From Acanthochlamys bracteata (Eukaryota; Streptophyta; Magnoliopsida; Pandanales; Velloziaceae), in assembly GCA_019914995.1 (NCBI GenBank), contig CM034132.1, positions 3,784,501 through 3,848,500 of the forward strand: a stretch of DNA of 64,000 bases, in the 5' to 3' direction. Under the pieces are notes generated by a model. The model searched no databases, was not told the origin of the DNA, and was given only the letters and a program-made list of their open reading frames with translations. Below are positions 38,754-51,215 of the stretch, one piece after another; position 1 is the stretch's first letter, and every line of letters starts with the position of its first letter. A program made the translations under genes and the position numbers.

Positions 38754-41700
38754 ATGGCTGCGTCCCCTGCTTGTTTCTTCTTCACTTCAACTCTCCCCAG
38801 ATTTCTTTCTCCACTCCGTCACCACCACTCCTTTCTTCCTTCTTCTTTTTCCACTTTCTATTCGAAGTCACCAGCAACAATGGCTTCTGCTGCAAAGAAG
38901 GTTATCTACACTACACATACACCAATCAATCAACTCAATACTTCCACGGGCTCGATGCTGATGCTGTTTGTTTGATTAATTGTTGCAGGTTTTGGTGCCG
39001 GTGACAAATGGCACGGAGCCGATCGAAGCCGTTGTCACCATCGATGTGCTCCGTCGCGGTGGTGCTGATGTCACAGTTGCGTCGGTCGAGAAGAATCGAC
39101 AAGTGGATGCGGCCTTTGGTGTTAAGCTCGTCGCTGACGCACTCATCTCAGACTGTGCGAACTCTACATATGATCTCATCTCTCTTCCGGTATGTTTCGA
39201 GTGAATCAGTCTTTGAGATTCCATGAAATGGTGTTTTTGATTGGTTGATTGATGGTTTATTTGTTCTTGCAGGGAGGTCCTGGAACTGGTAATTTGAGAG
39301 ATTGCAAGGAGCTGGAGAGCATGGTTAAGAAACAGGCAGAAAGAGGGGAGCTTTATGCTGCCATCTGCGCCGCTCCGGCTTTGGCTCTCGGATCATGGGG
39401 CTTGCTCAAGGGACTGAAGGTGAAGGCTTCATCTCCTTGCTTTTTGTTGATGGATGGATAGGAAATGAGATCAATAGATGACTTTGTAGCATTTCTGTAG
39501 TGTAGTGAAACTTCTTTTGGTTGATATGTTCGATAAAAGATATCGCTGCATGCAAATTTGATTGACGTCGTTTTAAGACTATCATTTGTCAATATGTTGC
39601 TTATTGATGCTGAGTTGTGCATCTCCTGTTTTTCTTTATTCTATAAATATTGTCTGCATAAGTTTGTTCTTCGATCTTTATCCCTTCTGTTTTATCTCTT
39701 TAGTTGATTATTGACATATTGAGTTGGTTTTAGATGTAACATGTTTGGTTTTTTTTTTTTCATCTTCTTGGCATTTTTAGGCAACTTGCTATCCCTCATG
39801 TATGGAGAAGATGCCCTCAGATGTGAAAACAACAGAATCAATTGTGGAGATAGATGGTAAGACAGTGACTAGCAGAGGACCAGGCACAGCTATGGAGTAT
39901 GCATTGGTTTTGGTGGAAAAACTCTTCGGCAAAGATAAGGCTCAAGAGGTTGAAGGTGCTATGGTAATCTGCCATAAAATATATGGTCTGTTTAAAATAA
40001 GCTTAGTTTTTCTTGTAATCTTGAGATTGGGAATAAGAACCTGTTTTGGTGATGAGTTATTGTCAACATGCCTTTCACAATGTGAAATGAAGTCACTCAT
40101 GTAGTCCCAATTTATATAGACAATGTACCCACTAATGCTGTTTGGTAGTAAACTGTTGGCATGCAATCTGATGATAACTGGTATTTAGTGTAGGAGGTAA
40201 ACTTTTGTAATAACACCTCCAATGGCAACTACTGGGGATACTTCCTTTGCAAGAGGAGTATGTAGTGAATCTATGCTAATTTCAGTATATGAATAGCACT
40301 TTGTTGTTTCTTTGTGCGATGAAGTAGAAAGTTTGTTCTAGTTGTCTCCTTTAGACTTCCATTTTGTCTTTTGGAGTGGTACTTCACGCACATATAAACT
40401 GTTCGCTGCATAGACTTCTCTACATATTAACTTGACCTATAGTGATACCATTTGATAGGTGATGCGTCCTCATCATGGGGATGATTTTTCAATGACAGAG
40501 CTGAATGCTATTGAATGGAAGTTCAACAAGACACCACAGGTAAATTGCTTCTATCTTTGAATTCTTCATTTCATATGTTTAGTTTACAAGTTTTGAATGG
40601 TGGGATATTGTGTTTCCTGGAAAATAATTTCTTAATGAATAGATGAACATGATGGTTTAATCATTGTTCTCAGTTGTCGACCCTGTCTTTATGGTATAAC
40701 TTCCTCCATTGATAATTTATTTATACATTGATATTGATGAGCACATGTATGCATGCATTTTACAGTAGATATAAGGGTGGTCATATAGCATAAGTGTGTG
40801 TTTGTCTATACTATTTTGTTGAATGCCACATTGTTAAGACCATTAATATAGAACAGACCCATGAATATCAGAATATATAGGTAGTTTGGATTGGTATATT
40901 GGTACCATACTAAATGATAGTTTCATTTAAGGGTTAATACTGCAATCTTACAAGCATGTTTTCTACCTTAGGGTGGTAATAATATGACCCGACCCGAAAA
41001 CGTAATCCGAAATCGACCCATTTAATTAGGGTTAAGGTTAAAAACTTTGACCCGTATAAATATGGGTTGGATTAGGGTTGAGCGAATTTGATCTGGTTAT
41101 TAAATGCATCGATTCGGATTAATCCGAAATTTATCTATCAATCCGAATTGCCATCTCATGAAAAAATAACATTTGATTTTTCTTTCTATTTATTAAACTT
41201 TTAGCAATAAAAATAATCAATAATAGTAATTTATAAATTATTAAATTATATTATATTTATAATTAATTATTATTTTTATATTTTAGTAAAATAGTATAAG
41301 ATGAGATTTATAATATTCTCGAAAGTATTATTATGTATGTGTTTTTATAATGACAAATTTAGATTTTGTATAAAAGTTTTTTTCAAAATTTTGTTAGATA
41401 ACTATGTTTATCAAAAGTTTTATCGAAATTATTAGTATATATTTATAATTATAAAATTTCAGCTGTCACCACACATTTTTAAAAAATAAAAATAAATTTT
41501 CTTTTGAATATTTTAAACACCGATGAAGATACTAAAAAAGGTACATTTTAACGAGTATTCATTATATCTCGTCACTAAAAATATCGTGCACTTTTATTAC
41601 AACTGATATTATAAATTCGCTGAAGTTTAAAAATATATAATTAATAATTAATAATTTTAATTATATAAATGGGTCGATTCGAATTTGATTCGGTTAGTAA

Positions 41701-43081
41701 TAGGTTGGGTTAGGGTTGACAATTGTGATCCGTATAAATTCATGAGTTGGGTTAGAGTTGAAAGAATTTGATCCGGTTATTAAATAAGTCGATCCGAAAC
41801 CGATCCAGCAATTCAAATTGCCACTCCTATTTCTACCATCCAAAAGATTTAATGAACTAATGATTCTTGAAAAGTATCTCGCTTCAAACACCCTCAAAAC
41901 TTTTGCTTTTGGTATTTTGTAAAGATACCTTAGTCCACCACATTTAGTAAATGTGCTACGATGTTTCTCAATAGGTATATTGCCATATTTACGTCTTCAC
42001 ATTTATGGTATCGTATATGTCCAAAGACTAACTACTTCCATTCTCACTTGCATAGTAATCATTGAAATTTTAGATTTGATGGAATTAGATTTTGTGCAGC
42101 TAGTTTGTGCTTTTTTAAACAATCATCTAGTTGTTAGCTTATGATCTTATTTAGAATTTTGATGCAAGTTGTATTGTATATTGAACTGAAGTTCCCATTA
42201 CCATGCAATTGCAAAGTAACTTAGGAGCTATGTCTGTGGTGAACGGACAGAGCTTATACTTGGTTCCTAACCCCATTTTTGTTAACTGTAGTTTATTTGC
42301 TTCTGCACATACTATTCCATTCTATATACCTGCAGATTCTGGTGCCGGTAGCTAATGGTACGGAAGAGATGGAGGCTTTGTTTATTATTGACATTCTACG
42401 AAGAGCAAATGCGAGTGTGGTGGTTGCATCTGTTGAAGACAAGTTAGAAATCGTAGCATCTAGAAAAGTAAAACTGGTTGCTGACATGCTTTTGGATGAA
42501 GCTACCAATCTCGAGTATGATCTGATTGTCTTGCCAGTAAGTAGTATAGTATGGACATACTGAATTTCTGAGTTTGTAGGAGGACATAATGGTAAGACAA
42601 AGAATGTAGTAAATATCGATTTATTCATGATGACCATGTTTGTAGGGTGGGTTTGGTGGTGCTGAAGCATTCTCCAAGTCTCAGAATTTCGTGGACCTAC
42701 TGAAGAAGCAGGCTGCATCGAAGAAGCCTTATGGGGCTATCTGTGCTTCCCCAGCTTTAGTTCTTGAGGCTCATGGTTTGCTTAAAGTATGGATAAAGAG
42801 TTTTCTTGTTTTGCAATACTGGGAATTAATTGCTGCCCATAATTTTTCTTCTTATTTGAACATGTAAAACTTTGATGCAGGGCAAGAAGGCAACAGCATA
42901 TCCAGCAGTGTGCAGCAAGCTTTCCGACAAGAGCCATATTGAGAATAGAGTTGTAGTTGATGGAAACTTGATCACAAGCAGGGGCCCTGGTACTTCCATT
43001 GAATTCGCTTTGGCCATTGTGGAGAAATTTTTTGGTCGCGAGAAAGCAATCAGTATTGCCAAGGCACTTGTCTTCATATAA
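38754..43081 (+). CDS. DJ1B: DJ-1 homologue with two DJ-1/PfpI domains, plastid-type (DJ1B-like)
   Basis: Plant DJ-1 proteins protect against oxidative and carbonyl stress; some have glyoxalase or holdase-type activity. Eight exons, all in phase 0: 38754-38900, 38989-39189, 39273-39419, 39781-39963, 40459-40539, 42336-42536, 42646-42786 and 42881-43081, giving 433 residues. The first about 40 residues are rich in Ser, Arg, His and Phe with almost no acid, a plausible chloroplast transit peptide; an internal Met ([11 protein letters not shown]) could start a cytosolic form. Domain I (about 50-226) has catalytic Cys148 in [11 protein letters not shown] and Glu62. Domain II (about 254-433) has Cys353 in [11 protein letters not shown] and Glu266. 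Both nucleophile elbows look intact. The hAT-like element in intron 5 lies between the exons of the two domains. Confidence 0.95.
40968..41829 (+). mobile_element. hAT-like non-autonomous element, copy 2 (DJ-1 intron 5)
   Basis: The 862-bp insertion is flanked by a perfect 8-bp duplication, TTTCTACC at 40960-40967 and 41830-41837, the hAT signature. It starts TTAGGGTGGTAATAATATG and ends AATTGCCACTCCTA. Phrases such as GACCCGACCCGAAAACGT, AATCGACCCATTTAAT and ATAAAATTTCAGCTGTCA are shared with copy 1 in the same order and orientation. The perfect duplication suggests this insertion is younger than copy 1. It is non-coding and intronic, so it should be removed by splicing. Confidence 0.9.
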
Positions 43082-46000
43082 GTTAGCAGTACCTGCATCA
43101 TGTTAGGAATGTGACACCGGTTGAGAAGGAGAGATGCCAATGTTTATGAGAATAGCTAGATTCTAGCGTGTATAGAGCATGTATGTATCGAGTGCTTAGT
43201 TCCGTATGTAGTACTGTATTTTCTGCGGAGTGGTTAATACTGTTTTATAATAAGAGACGCCCTCCTTCTCTGGGTCATTGTGAAAGTGTAAACTGTGCCT
43301 TGCCTATTTCACTTTTGAGGTAACATCGCTTTACCAATCTTTATTTTCAGAAGTTACCGTTTTAATCATATTTCATTTTTACTTGGTACACCGTTATCTT
43401 CAGTCATATGTGAGTCCACGTGATCTCTTTCTCCTCCTTTCGTGAGGTTCCCTAAGAAATCTTTGTAAGACTATCTACGAGGAAGAATGAGATCTCTCCG
43501 AGATTGAAGAAAAAAAAAAGACAATAAAAAACATCAAATTCTCCAAACTTGGATCTGCCCAAATAGTTTCAGAGCCCTCTAACGAATGTGCGAGAATTCT
43601 TTTCTTTTTGAGGAAGAATTTAGGACAACTTAAATTTATTCGGTGACGTCCTAGCTATTTGAGTTATAGTTATCAACATTTTAATTTAAATTTTAAAATC
43701 TTATAATTTTATAATTTTGTATCATCAAATTAAAAATATCTATTTCAAATAAAATTATTTTTTAAGTATACACCTCCATCGTAATTTAAATCATAAAATT
43801 GATAAATCATAATTTTTGTAATCGAAAGTTGAGAGGTTTTTATAAAAACTTAAAATTTGAGAGGTTTTTTCTAAAATATAGAAAAATTTTTAATAAAATA
43901 TTTTTAAAAGAAATTCTAGAATTTATAAATATACTAAATTTATTCTAAAAAATATTTTAATTATTTTAGAAAATTAAAAATTTTTGTAAAAGATTTTAAA
44001 TAGTATTAAAAATTTTATATAAAATTAATTAGTATATAAACTTTTAATCTATTATTTTTAAAATTTTGATTTTATAATTTCAGTTAAAAAAAATGATTCT
44101 ACATAAAATTTTGATTTTGACCGGAGCTATTTTAGTAACTTTGTGATGCTTATTTGGTGGAGTGAACGAGAGGCAATATCTCACTGTTATCTTCTTCTTA
44201 TTATATTAATGCATGTTCAGATAAGACTTCAGTCCACTAACAACCTATTTATTAATCTCCTTCTATTAATAATGTTTTGTTGATTCCTCACGCATCTGTC
44301 ATTTGCCTACATATTCACCAAAACAAAACAAATTAGTTTATATGTATGAAGAAAGCACAATAAAATTCTATTAAAGAGAAAAAAAATTATCAAAGACAAG
44401 GTTGGAACTAAGCTCGGATGAGAGGAGTAGCATGTGGAAAAAGGGGAAAAAAAAACCTTTTAATCTAAGAGTTGTATGCATATTTTCTTATTAGCTTCTT
44501 TATTTTTTTGTTAATAATATATTTTTGTTATTTTAGAAGATGCAATCGAATAAGTTTTGAGAGAATGTTGGATCTTAGTCTATATTTTGTGTAAATATCT
44601 GTTATCATGCAATGCCATAAGTCGGATGTGATATTGGTATTTGTTTGTGTGGTTTAATTTGTTTTCACTTTTAGGGGTAGTTAAATATCAAATGGTCAAA
44701 GATTCGTTAGAAAATGTAAGAGTGAAAATTGGTTTCTTTCTCTTTACATATGCTTATACAACAATATTGTATGTAACAAGCATGAGGGCTAAATCCTCTA
44801 TTACCGAAATTCTTGACGAAGCCAATAGTGAATGTTAATTGAATTTGTAAACATTGTGTGATGAATAAATGTTATGGTGATTGCAAGTTATTAATTTTTA
44901 TGTTAACTGTAATGTTGCATTTATATATCTGATCAATAATAAATTAAATATCTGAATTATTATGATTAATTGTGTTGGTGATAACTAATCAGAGCATAAT
45001 TTAATATTTTATGATTAATAATTGCAATTTCTGAATTAAAAGTAATACAATTATATGATTGTTTTATTTCATTGATCTTAATACATCCCTAATTAAATTC
45101 TAAATTGTATCAAATTTAGAATTAAAGATATATGATTCTAAACTAAACCAATGGGAGAATTATAATTTAAACTTTAACGAAGGATTGGATCATATATTAG
45201 TTATGAGATGTTTACAATCATTAGAAGTTATCATCATATATATTTAAGTATTCAAATAAAGACACTAATAGTGGATCACAGAATTCCAGTTTTAATCATA
45301 TATGTTTTTAAATCCTAAAAAATTTATTTGTCACCTTTTGATTTTCATACATTTTTAAATTTAATTAAGCATCTTTGGTAAAATGTAAATTTAGTGAGAT
45401 TATTTTGAATTAGAATTAACAACAGTGCATATGAAACAAATTCCTTTACTAATATGTGATAGATAACAATCGTGTAGAATAGCAAATATAGGATTTTATT
45501 AAGTTATTTTAACCTCATCATTGAGCTTTTAGCTTAAGCTGGTCTGCAGTAGAATGTGTCTTCTTAGTTAAAAAATTTGGTTCTGCCTAACCAAACCTTA
45601 GGTCTTTGGTTTTACAATACATAAGACGTTCATATTGTTTATAGTCTAATCTGAAGTAAACTATATTGTTTGAACTATCAAGTTAATTTTAATAATAACA
45701 AAGAATTAAAAATTATGATTTATATTAAACTAATAATTTAAAATTAAGTTCTGTAGTATTAGACAAATCAAAATTATTTTACTTACGGCAGACAATAACA
45801 ATCATTAAGCAGCCAACTGCTATGCTACTATAAATCAAATAGTATACAGAACAGAGGATCCCATAGTCACATTACAGTCAGTTGTTTAACCGCTGAAGCA
45901 TACAAAGACTTATCTGTATCACCCAAAATAAAGTATTGGGTTCAACAATAATAAAACTTTAGCTCAAGCTCTTTGCTTCAAAAATCTTATAGACTCACAA

Positions 46001-46100
46001 CTCACTGAAGCAAATCAGATACAAGATCCACAACGAGCAAAAATTTATCCTCTTCATAAAAAAGGAAAGCTCAATGATCAAGAAAAGAAAGTAAATTATA
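43082..46100. other. Intergenic region after the DJ-1 gene
   Basis: The first 200-300 bases are the likely DJ-1 3' UTR (AATACTG...TTTTATAATAAGAG near 43240). Beyond that, about 43660-44110 is very AT-rich with G/T-poor blocks, and 44800-45800 is AT-rich unique-looking DNA. I found no gene. Confidence 0.4.
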
Positions 46101-47110
46101 CAACTGAGCTTGACTGATCAAGTCAAGACTAGGAAGTCAAACAAATCCAAAGCAGTCAACCTGGGATGCATTTAATATGGACAAACCAACTCAGCTCTCA
46201 TATTTCAGACAACAACTTAGCTAAATCAAGTTCACAATCACTGGCGGGTAAATTCAAATTTTTTTACATTGCATTTAATGCCATGAAGACATTGCACAAA
46301 GATAGCCGAAAGCAATCGTGGAAGTGGTTGATTAACGCTGGACAAACTGCTCCCTCTCTGGCATGAAGGTCTACCAATGCAAAAGGGCGCAAACGGCAAT
46401 CTTTTTCAACGGAAAAATCGTCTTGCACAGAGATAAAATTTTATAAGAAGGGAGACAGAGCAACAGAGAAATGCAAGAGAGAGTAGAAAACGAACAAAGA
46501 CATACAAGAACTCAACAGCTCTACAACGTCATTATCCAAGCAATTAAAATCATGCTGCTGATTACACTGAAAATATCTCTCTCAACAACCTTCCTGATCA
46601 TCTCATTAGAAAAACTCCGAGAACACTTAACCATCATGAGATAGATCCTTTACTCAACCTCTATTTACTTTCTTGTAACCTCTTACTGACTTTGTGACAG
46701 AGGTGCTGCGGGCACCTGGTAAAGAAGCTCAGGTGGAGCTTGGTGAAAGTTCTTAAACTTTATAATAGAGCTAGCATATCAGTCAGAGGGACAGAGGTGC
46801 CCAGTAGGCTATGAGGGATTGTCTTGGTGAAGAAACTCGGTAAGAATAAGTGTGCTTGGTGAAGCACTTTGTTCTTGGTGTATATGTAACTTATTAAGGA
46901 TTTAGTAAAGCTTTGACTCTGATGATAGAGCGTCCGTAGATGTAGGCAAAGAGGTTTTGCCGAACCACGTTAAATATTCTGAATACTATTTTCTTTACCT
47001 AAGTCAGCAAATATTTTAACACTTTCTGTCTGCAGATTACATAACTAATTCAGCCGGCTGCAAGTCTGCTATCTGTAAGATTACTAAATTTCACTTTACG
47101 GGAGAACTAA
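46100..47110 (+). mobile_element. Copia-type LTR, probably solo (fossil)
   Basis: About 1 kb reads like a long Copia LTR. It has a balanced-composition left part, CTTGTAACCTCTTACTGAC, GTGCTTGGTGAAGCAC, TGATAGAGCGTCCGTAGATG, then TTTTGCCGAACCACGTTAAA and a pyrimidine-rich end. The CCGAACCACGT block near the LTR end is widely shared among plant Copia elements. No gag or pol sequence lies on either side, so it appears to be a solo or remnant LTR. Exact ends and target duplication were not found. Confidence 0.6.
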
Positions 47111-47429
47111 CATATATGATTAGACATTCCTAGCTATCCAGTTCTTACTGTGAAGATAGCGAAAGGTGCATTTGGATCATTATGTGGCTGCGGTCTTCTA
47201 TGAATGCTTGCATTTGATGGATGGTCTTGATATATTCAGCTCATAGTAATTTCCAGGATTGGTAGTTGTTAAACGGGAATATTCACAGTAGGACCAGAAT
47301 ATGATAAACCCACACTGATAGTGGTGATCCCCTAATGAATAAAAATTGGTCATCCGATAGTTATCTTATGGATAGCATATGTAGATGCATGCGTTTTTCC
47401 GAGAGCCACATACAATCAAGTTGTATTGG

Positions 47430-47680
47430 GATTATTTAGAAAACGGAGCTTTTTTGAAATAAAAAATATTTTTTATTTTTTTTAAAAATAAGCTATATTT
47501 TTTTTATTTTTAAAAAATAATAAAAATATACAATAAAAAAATCTCATTATGAGTAAAATTTTTTTACACTATCCAAATTTTTAAATAAAATTTCTAAATA
47601 ATTATAAAATATATATTAAAAAATATAAAATAAAAAAAATTAAAAAGCTGTTTTTGTTATCTACTACCAAATGCAGTCAT
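47430..47680. repeat. AT-rich dispersed repeat, copy 3
   Basis: The block order is AAAAAATATTTTTTATTTT, AATCTCATTATGAGTAAA, ACACTATCCAAATTTTTAAA and AAAAAGCTGTTTTTG. This aligns with 19450-19690, including the TCTCAC/TCTCAT-TA(C/T)G core. It is non-coding. Confidence 0.5.
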
Positions 47681-50019
47681 GCCACTATCAGCCTTTCCAA
47701 TGCGTTTTCTTTATTATAGACCATGCTTGGCTTATCGTGCTTTTGTTTCTGCATGATAACAACTCCACTGAATAAGATATCAAATTGCTTGCATAAGATC
47801 CTACGTAATCTGCCCATCTTTGGAGATCAAGTAGAGATTTAGTGTCCAAACAAGCCAAAGGATTAATAGTTAAACAAATAGTTTTAGATGTTGACTTTGC
47901 TCCTACCATATGCCGTTTGAATTGTTTTATGAGATAAACAGATCCTCAGTTACGCTCTGTTTGCACTACAAAATTTTCAACTAATATTGTGTCATCGAGT
48001 TGTATTCTGGCTTTTTTTCAGTTGATGTCAAGAGTTGAACTTTCTGGCAAATAATGCAACAGTCGGGATTCAAGCCACTCTTGCTTTATTATTACAACTT
48101 AAATCATTGACCTTGTGCTCTACAGCTCCTTCTTAATTTTAATAGTAAATCAATCTAAGTTCATGTAGCTTCCAGAGCTGTGATAGATTGTAATCTTATG
48201 GTTAACCCTTTGCAAGATAGCTGTTTTCCTATTATTATCACTCGTGTCATTGTTAAGGGTGAATGCTGAAATCTTGACAAAATGGTATTAGGAGTAGATG
48301 CTATTGAGAAACATCTTTATCTAAAGATGGTGATTGTGAAATATGGATCTTTTAAAGATTTAAAGAAGTATGAATCATCATAACCATTGCCATAAAAGAC
48401 AGAAATGTATATCAAATTTATAGCCGTCACTAATCGTGATGCTTTTGACATCTTTAATATATAATGAGTGATGACCCAGTTCTAACTACAGCTATGAATA
48501 AAAGGAAAATATATTATATATCAAATAGAAAGCAAAAGGTGATTAGTATTGTTCTGAATCAGTAGTTGTGGTGGTTAGGACTTAGAAGAGTTCCTAACTT
48601 CCTACATATAGCGTATTTAAATATCAATAATTGTGACTTCTGTAAATTGTTCATTTTGATATACCGTTCTATAACGCATCCAATTAGCTGCTCAAAATAT
48701 GTTCTCTCCTTTCATCATCTGTAGAAGAAATTCAAAATTTTGCTATATATGGATAGAATAACAACGTCAAAGCTACAGACCAACGACATTTTTGTAACAT
48801 TGGTCATTTCATAGGACTCATCTTTTAACATTTAAATTATATCAGTAAATCTATTGAATCGGAATGAATCCACAATCATTTGTTAACCATATTCTTCAAG
48901 ATGATGGCCATGTCTGGAAGCTATTAGATTATTAAATAAGCAAGAGGTTTCAGTCAATAATACGAATTCTATAATATCATCTAGGTGTTTGCTGAATGCA
49001 AATAAAGTACGAAGCATATATATAAGGACGACGAGATCGAATTGCCTCATAGTTCTCATATGAAACTAGGGATGTGATCGTCTGGGTTTTGGTTATCTCC
49101 ATAATTTATAATAACCTGGTCTTATCTTCTATACAAAACGAATCAGACAACTACAAGTTGCTTAAAGAAGAAAACTTGAACTCTTTATCGATATATACAA
49201 ATAGGAACTAATGATGCAAAGCACCTCAAAGTCCACCAATGACAAAATCAATGGAGAGGACTGAAGGTCAATGAGTAGTTGTGGGGGACTCTCATTGGCC
49301 TTACAAAGTCTTCTCTCCTACCTCAACATTATCTAAGGAATCATGAAATGGATGAAATAAGTTTTATATGGCCCGAACGTTGGAGAAGAGATTATTTCAT
49401 GTAGGCTTGCTAGCGGACAATAAGAAAAGAGCAAATTAGCTGGGTCCCCAGTTGGATTGAAGGGTTAGATTAACGTGAATTGGTCCATAGTCTGTAGATT
49501 AGTGATTAAGACTTGCTTGCTTTTTGAGGTAATATTCTTAAAATACATTCTGTAGCGATAGGTTCATATCGGCAGTTTTGGGATATCTTTTACCTTTGTC
49601 TTTATCCTCGTATATATAAGAAAAGGTGATAGGTTTTAAGGGAGACTAGAAATTAATTGGTAAGCTATTTTGTCTGTGCAGGGATATTTGGATGAACTTA
49701 TCAAGTGATTTTTCTTTCAAAAAAGAATTTTCAGATTTTTCAATAAACTTTCTAAAATATACAAATATTTTTTTAAAATTACAAAACAAATAAATTAAAT
49801 TATATATATATATATAATTTTTTATTTAAAAAAATTAAACTTATTTTTAAAAAAATATTTAATATTTTTATTTCAAATTTTTTATTATTATAAATACTTC
49901 TAAACATTTATATTTATATATTAGAGAGGATTTCTGTGAACAAGAAACTTCTAGGAACCAAGATAATTGCAGTGACCTTTCGTGCAATTTCAGCTGTGTT
50001 GGTGACTTATGTTTTGGAA

Positions 50020-50216
50020 GTGTTTGGCGCGACGTTTCAAATATTATTTATTAATTTTTTTTTATTTTATATTTTTTAATATATAGTTTATAAATATATA
50101 AAAAATTTATTTAAAAATTTAAAAAATATAAAAAAATTAAACTTATTTTTAGAAAAAAATAAAAATATTTTTTATTTCAAAAAAATTTTAGTTCATAAAT
50201 ATTTTCAAACGCCCTT
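50020..50216. repeat. AT-rich dispersed repeat, copy 4, with inverted ends
   Basis: GTTTCAAATATT near 50033 and its inverted partner AATATTTTCAAACGC near 50199 bracket an A/T-only interior, indicating a foldback element of about 190 bp. An adjacent similar but less complete copy may lie at 49700-49915. Confidence 0.45.
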
Positions 50217-50442
50217 TTTAAACTACTTTCATGCTCCAAAGCTTACTTGTCAAGGCTTTTTCTGGAGAACATCATACATGAAATGCCAAAATTTTGTTTT
50301 TCTCTACACCACTTTGCAACTAGTTTATTTTTCTAAGGTAACTCGTCTCCAAGTTGCAGGTTTCGTACGTTGTTTTAATCCACCAAGCAGTTGAAAGTTT
50401 GTGCTCCATTATTATACTCCTAGGTTCAACATCAGTCAGCCT

Positions 50443-50450
50443 TTATAAAT
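50443..50450 (+). promoter_or_regulatory. Probable TATA box of the bHLH gene
   Basis: TTATAAAT lies in a non-T-rich context about 770 bp before the main ATG and 275 bp before the upstream reading frame. CT-rich, leader-like sequence begins about 25-30 bp downstream (CCATCTCAACTCTCTCC), as expected for a start site near 50475. Confidence 0.5.
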
Positions 50451-50723
50451 GCATCACCAACAATGCCATCTCAACTCTCTCCAAAATCTAAAACTTCTGA
50501 AACCTCATTCCTCCATCTCCAAAATTTCTTTTCTTTCTGATTCTGATAGATTCTACTGAATATTTCAGATTAAAAGCTCCAATCTTTGGTATATTCAAAC
50601 TTCACAAGCTTGACGATCAGCGGCAGTTTTCCACCAAAAGATGATCAATTTTATCAACCATTAGAGATTTAAAATGAAATCCAACTCTCACCGATGATCT
50701 TTCTAATGTTCCCTTGCTCCCCG

Positions 50724-50861
50724 ATGATGGATGAAACTGATTCCCCTAGTATGATCAGAAGCAAGTCTGTGCTAGCGCAAATTCTCCACAAAGTTGAAGA
50801 GAACCTGCAACGACCTCGGCTCCCATTCTGGACATCTACTAGCCGCCCTCCGGGTTCATGA
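50724..50861 (+). promoter_or_regulatory. Upstream open reading frame in the bHLH leader
   Basis: A 45-codon frame begins ATGATGGATGAA and ends at TGA 50859-50861; its peptide begins MMDETDSPSMIRSKSVLAQI and ends STSRPPGS. It lies in the presumed 5' UTR, 355 bp before the main start. A shorter 7-codon frame precedes it. A possible UTR intron runs from AG|GTAACT at 50880 to TTATTGCAG at 50969, so this frame would be entirely in the first leader exon. It is not a missing N-terminal exon as placed, since it ends in a stop before that donor. Confidence 0.5.
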
Positions 50862-51215
50862 CTTCATTTCTTCAGCTAGGTAACTAACGACTGGTAGTCA
50901 ACTTCATATTCATGTTGTTTGAACTTTTCTGCAAATCCTCATAGTTTCTTTGCTAATGTCTTATTGCAGATTGATTTTTTCAAGTTTCTTCTGTTTAGTT
51001 CTGTGTTATTGCTCCAAGGTGATGTTGCCAACATGTATTTGGATGCCTCATGAGTGAGTCGTTACTGCTGGATTGATATGTAGTTTCTGAAAACATTCTC
51101 TGCTGGGTAGTGCTTTGTTTTGCCTGAAGCTCACAAGAGAGTTCTTGTTGGTGGTTTGATAATTTCCTGGTCAGTTTGCTATTGTTTGCTGATAAGTCTT
51201 TGGAGACCCTGAGAC

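Larger units (their letters stand above)
47111..50440. other. Intergenic region upstream of the bHLH gene
   Basis: No gene is recognised. AT-rich dispersed repeats lie within it and are listed separately. At about 48050-48135 the minus strand carries a box A-like TAGAGCACAAGG and a box B-like GCTTGAATCCCG about 50 bp apart, which could be a worn tRNA-derived SINE head, but no tRNA fold or tail is clear. Confidence 0.35.

Noticed and set aside
48045-48135. tRNA-like boxes A and B on the minus strand
   Set aside because: Spacing is suggestive of a SINE head, but no cloverleaf can be drawn and no tail or target duplication is visible.
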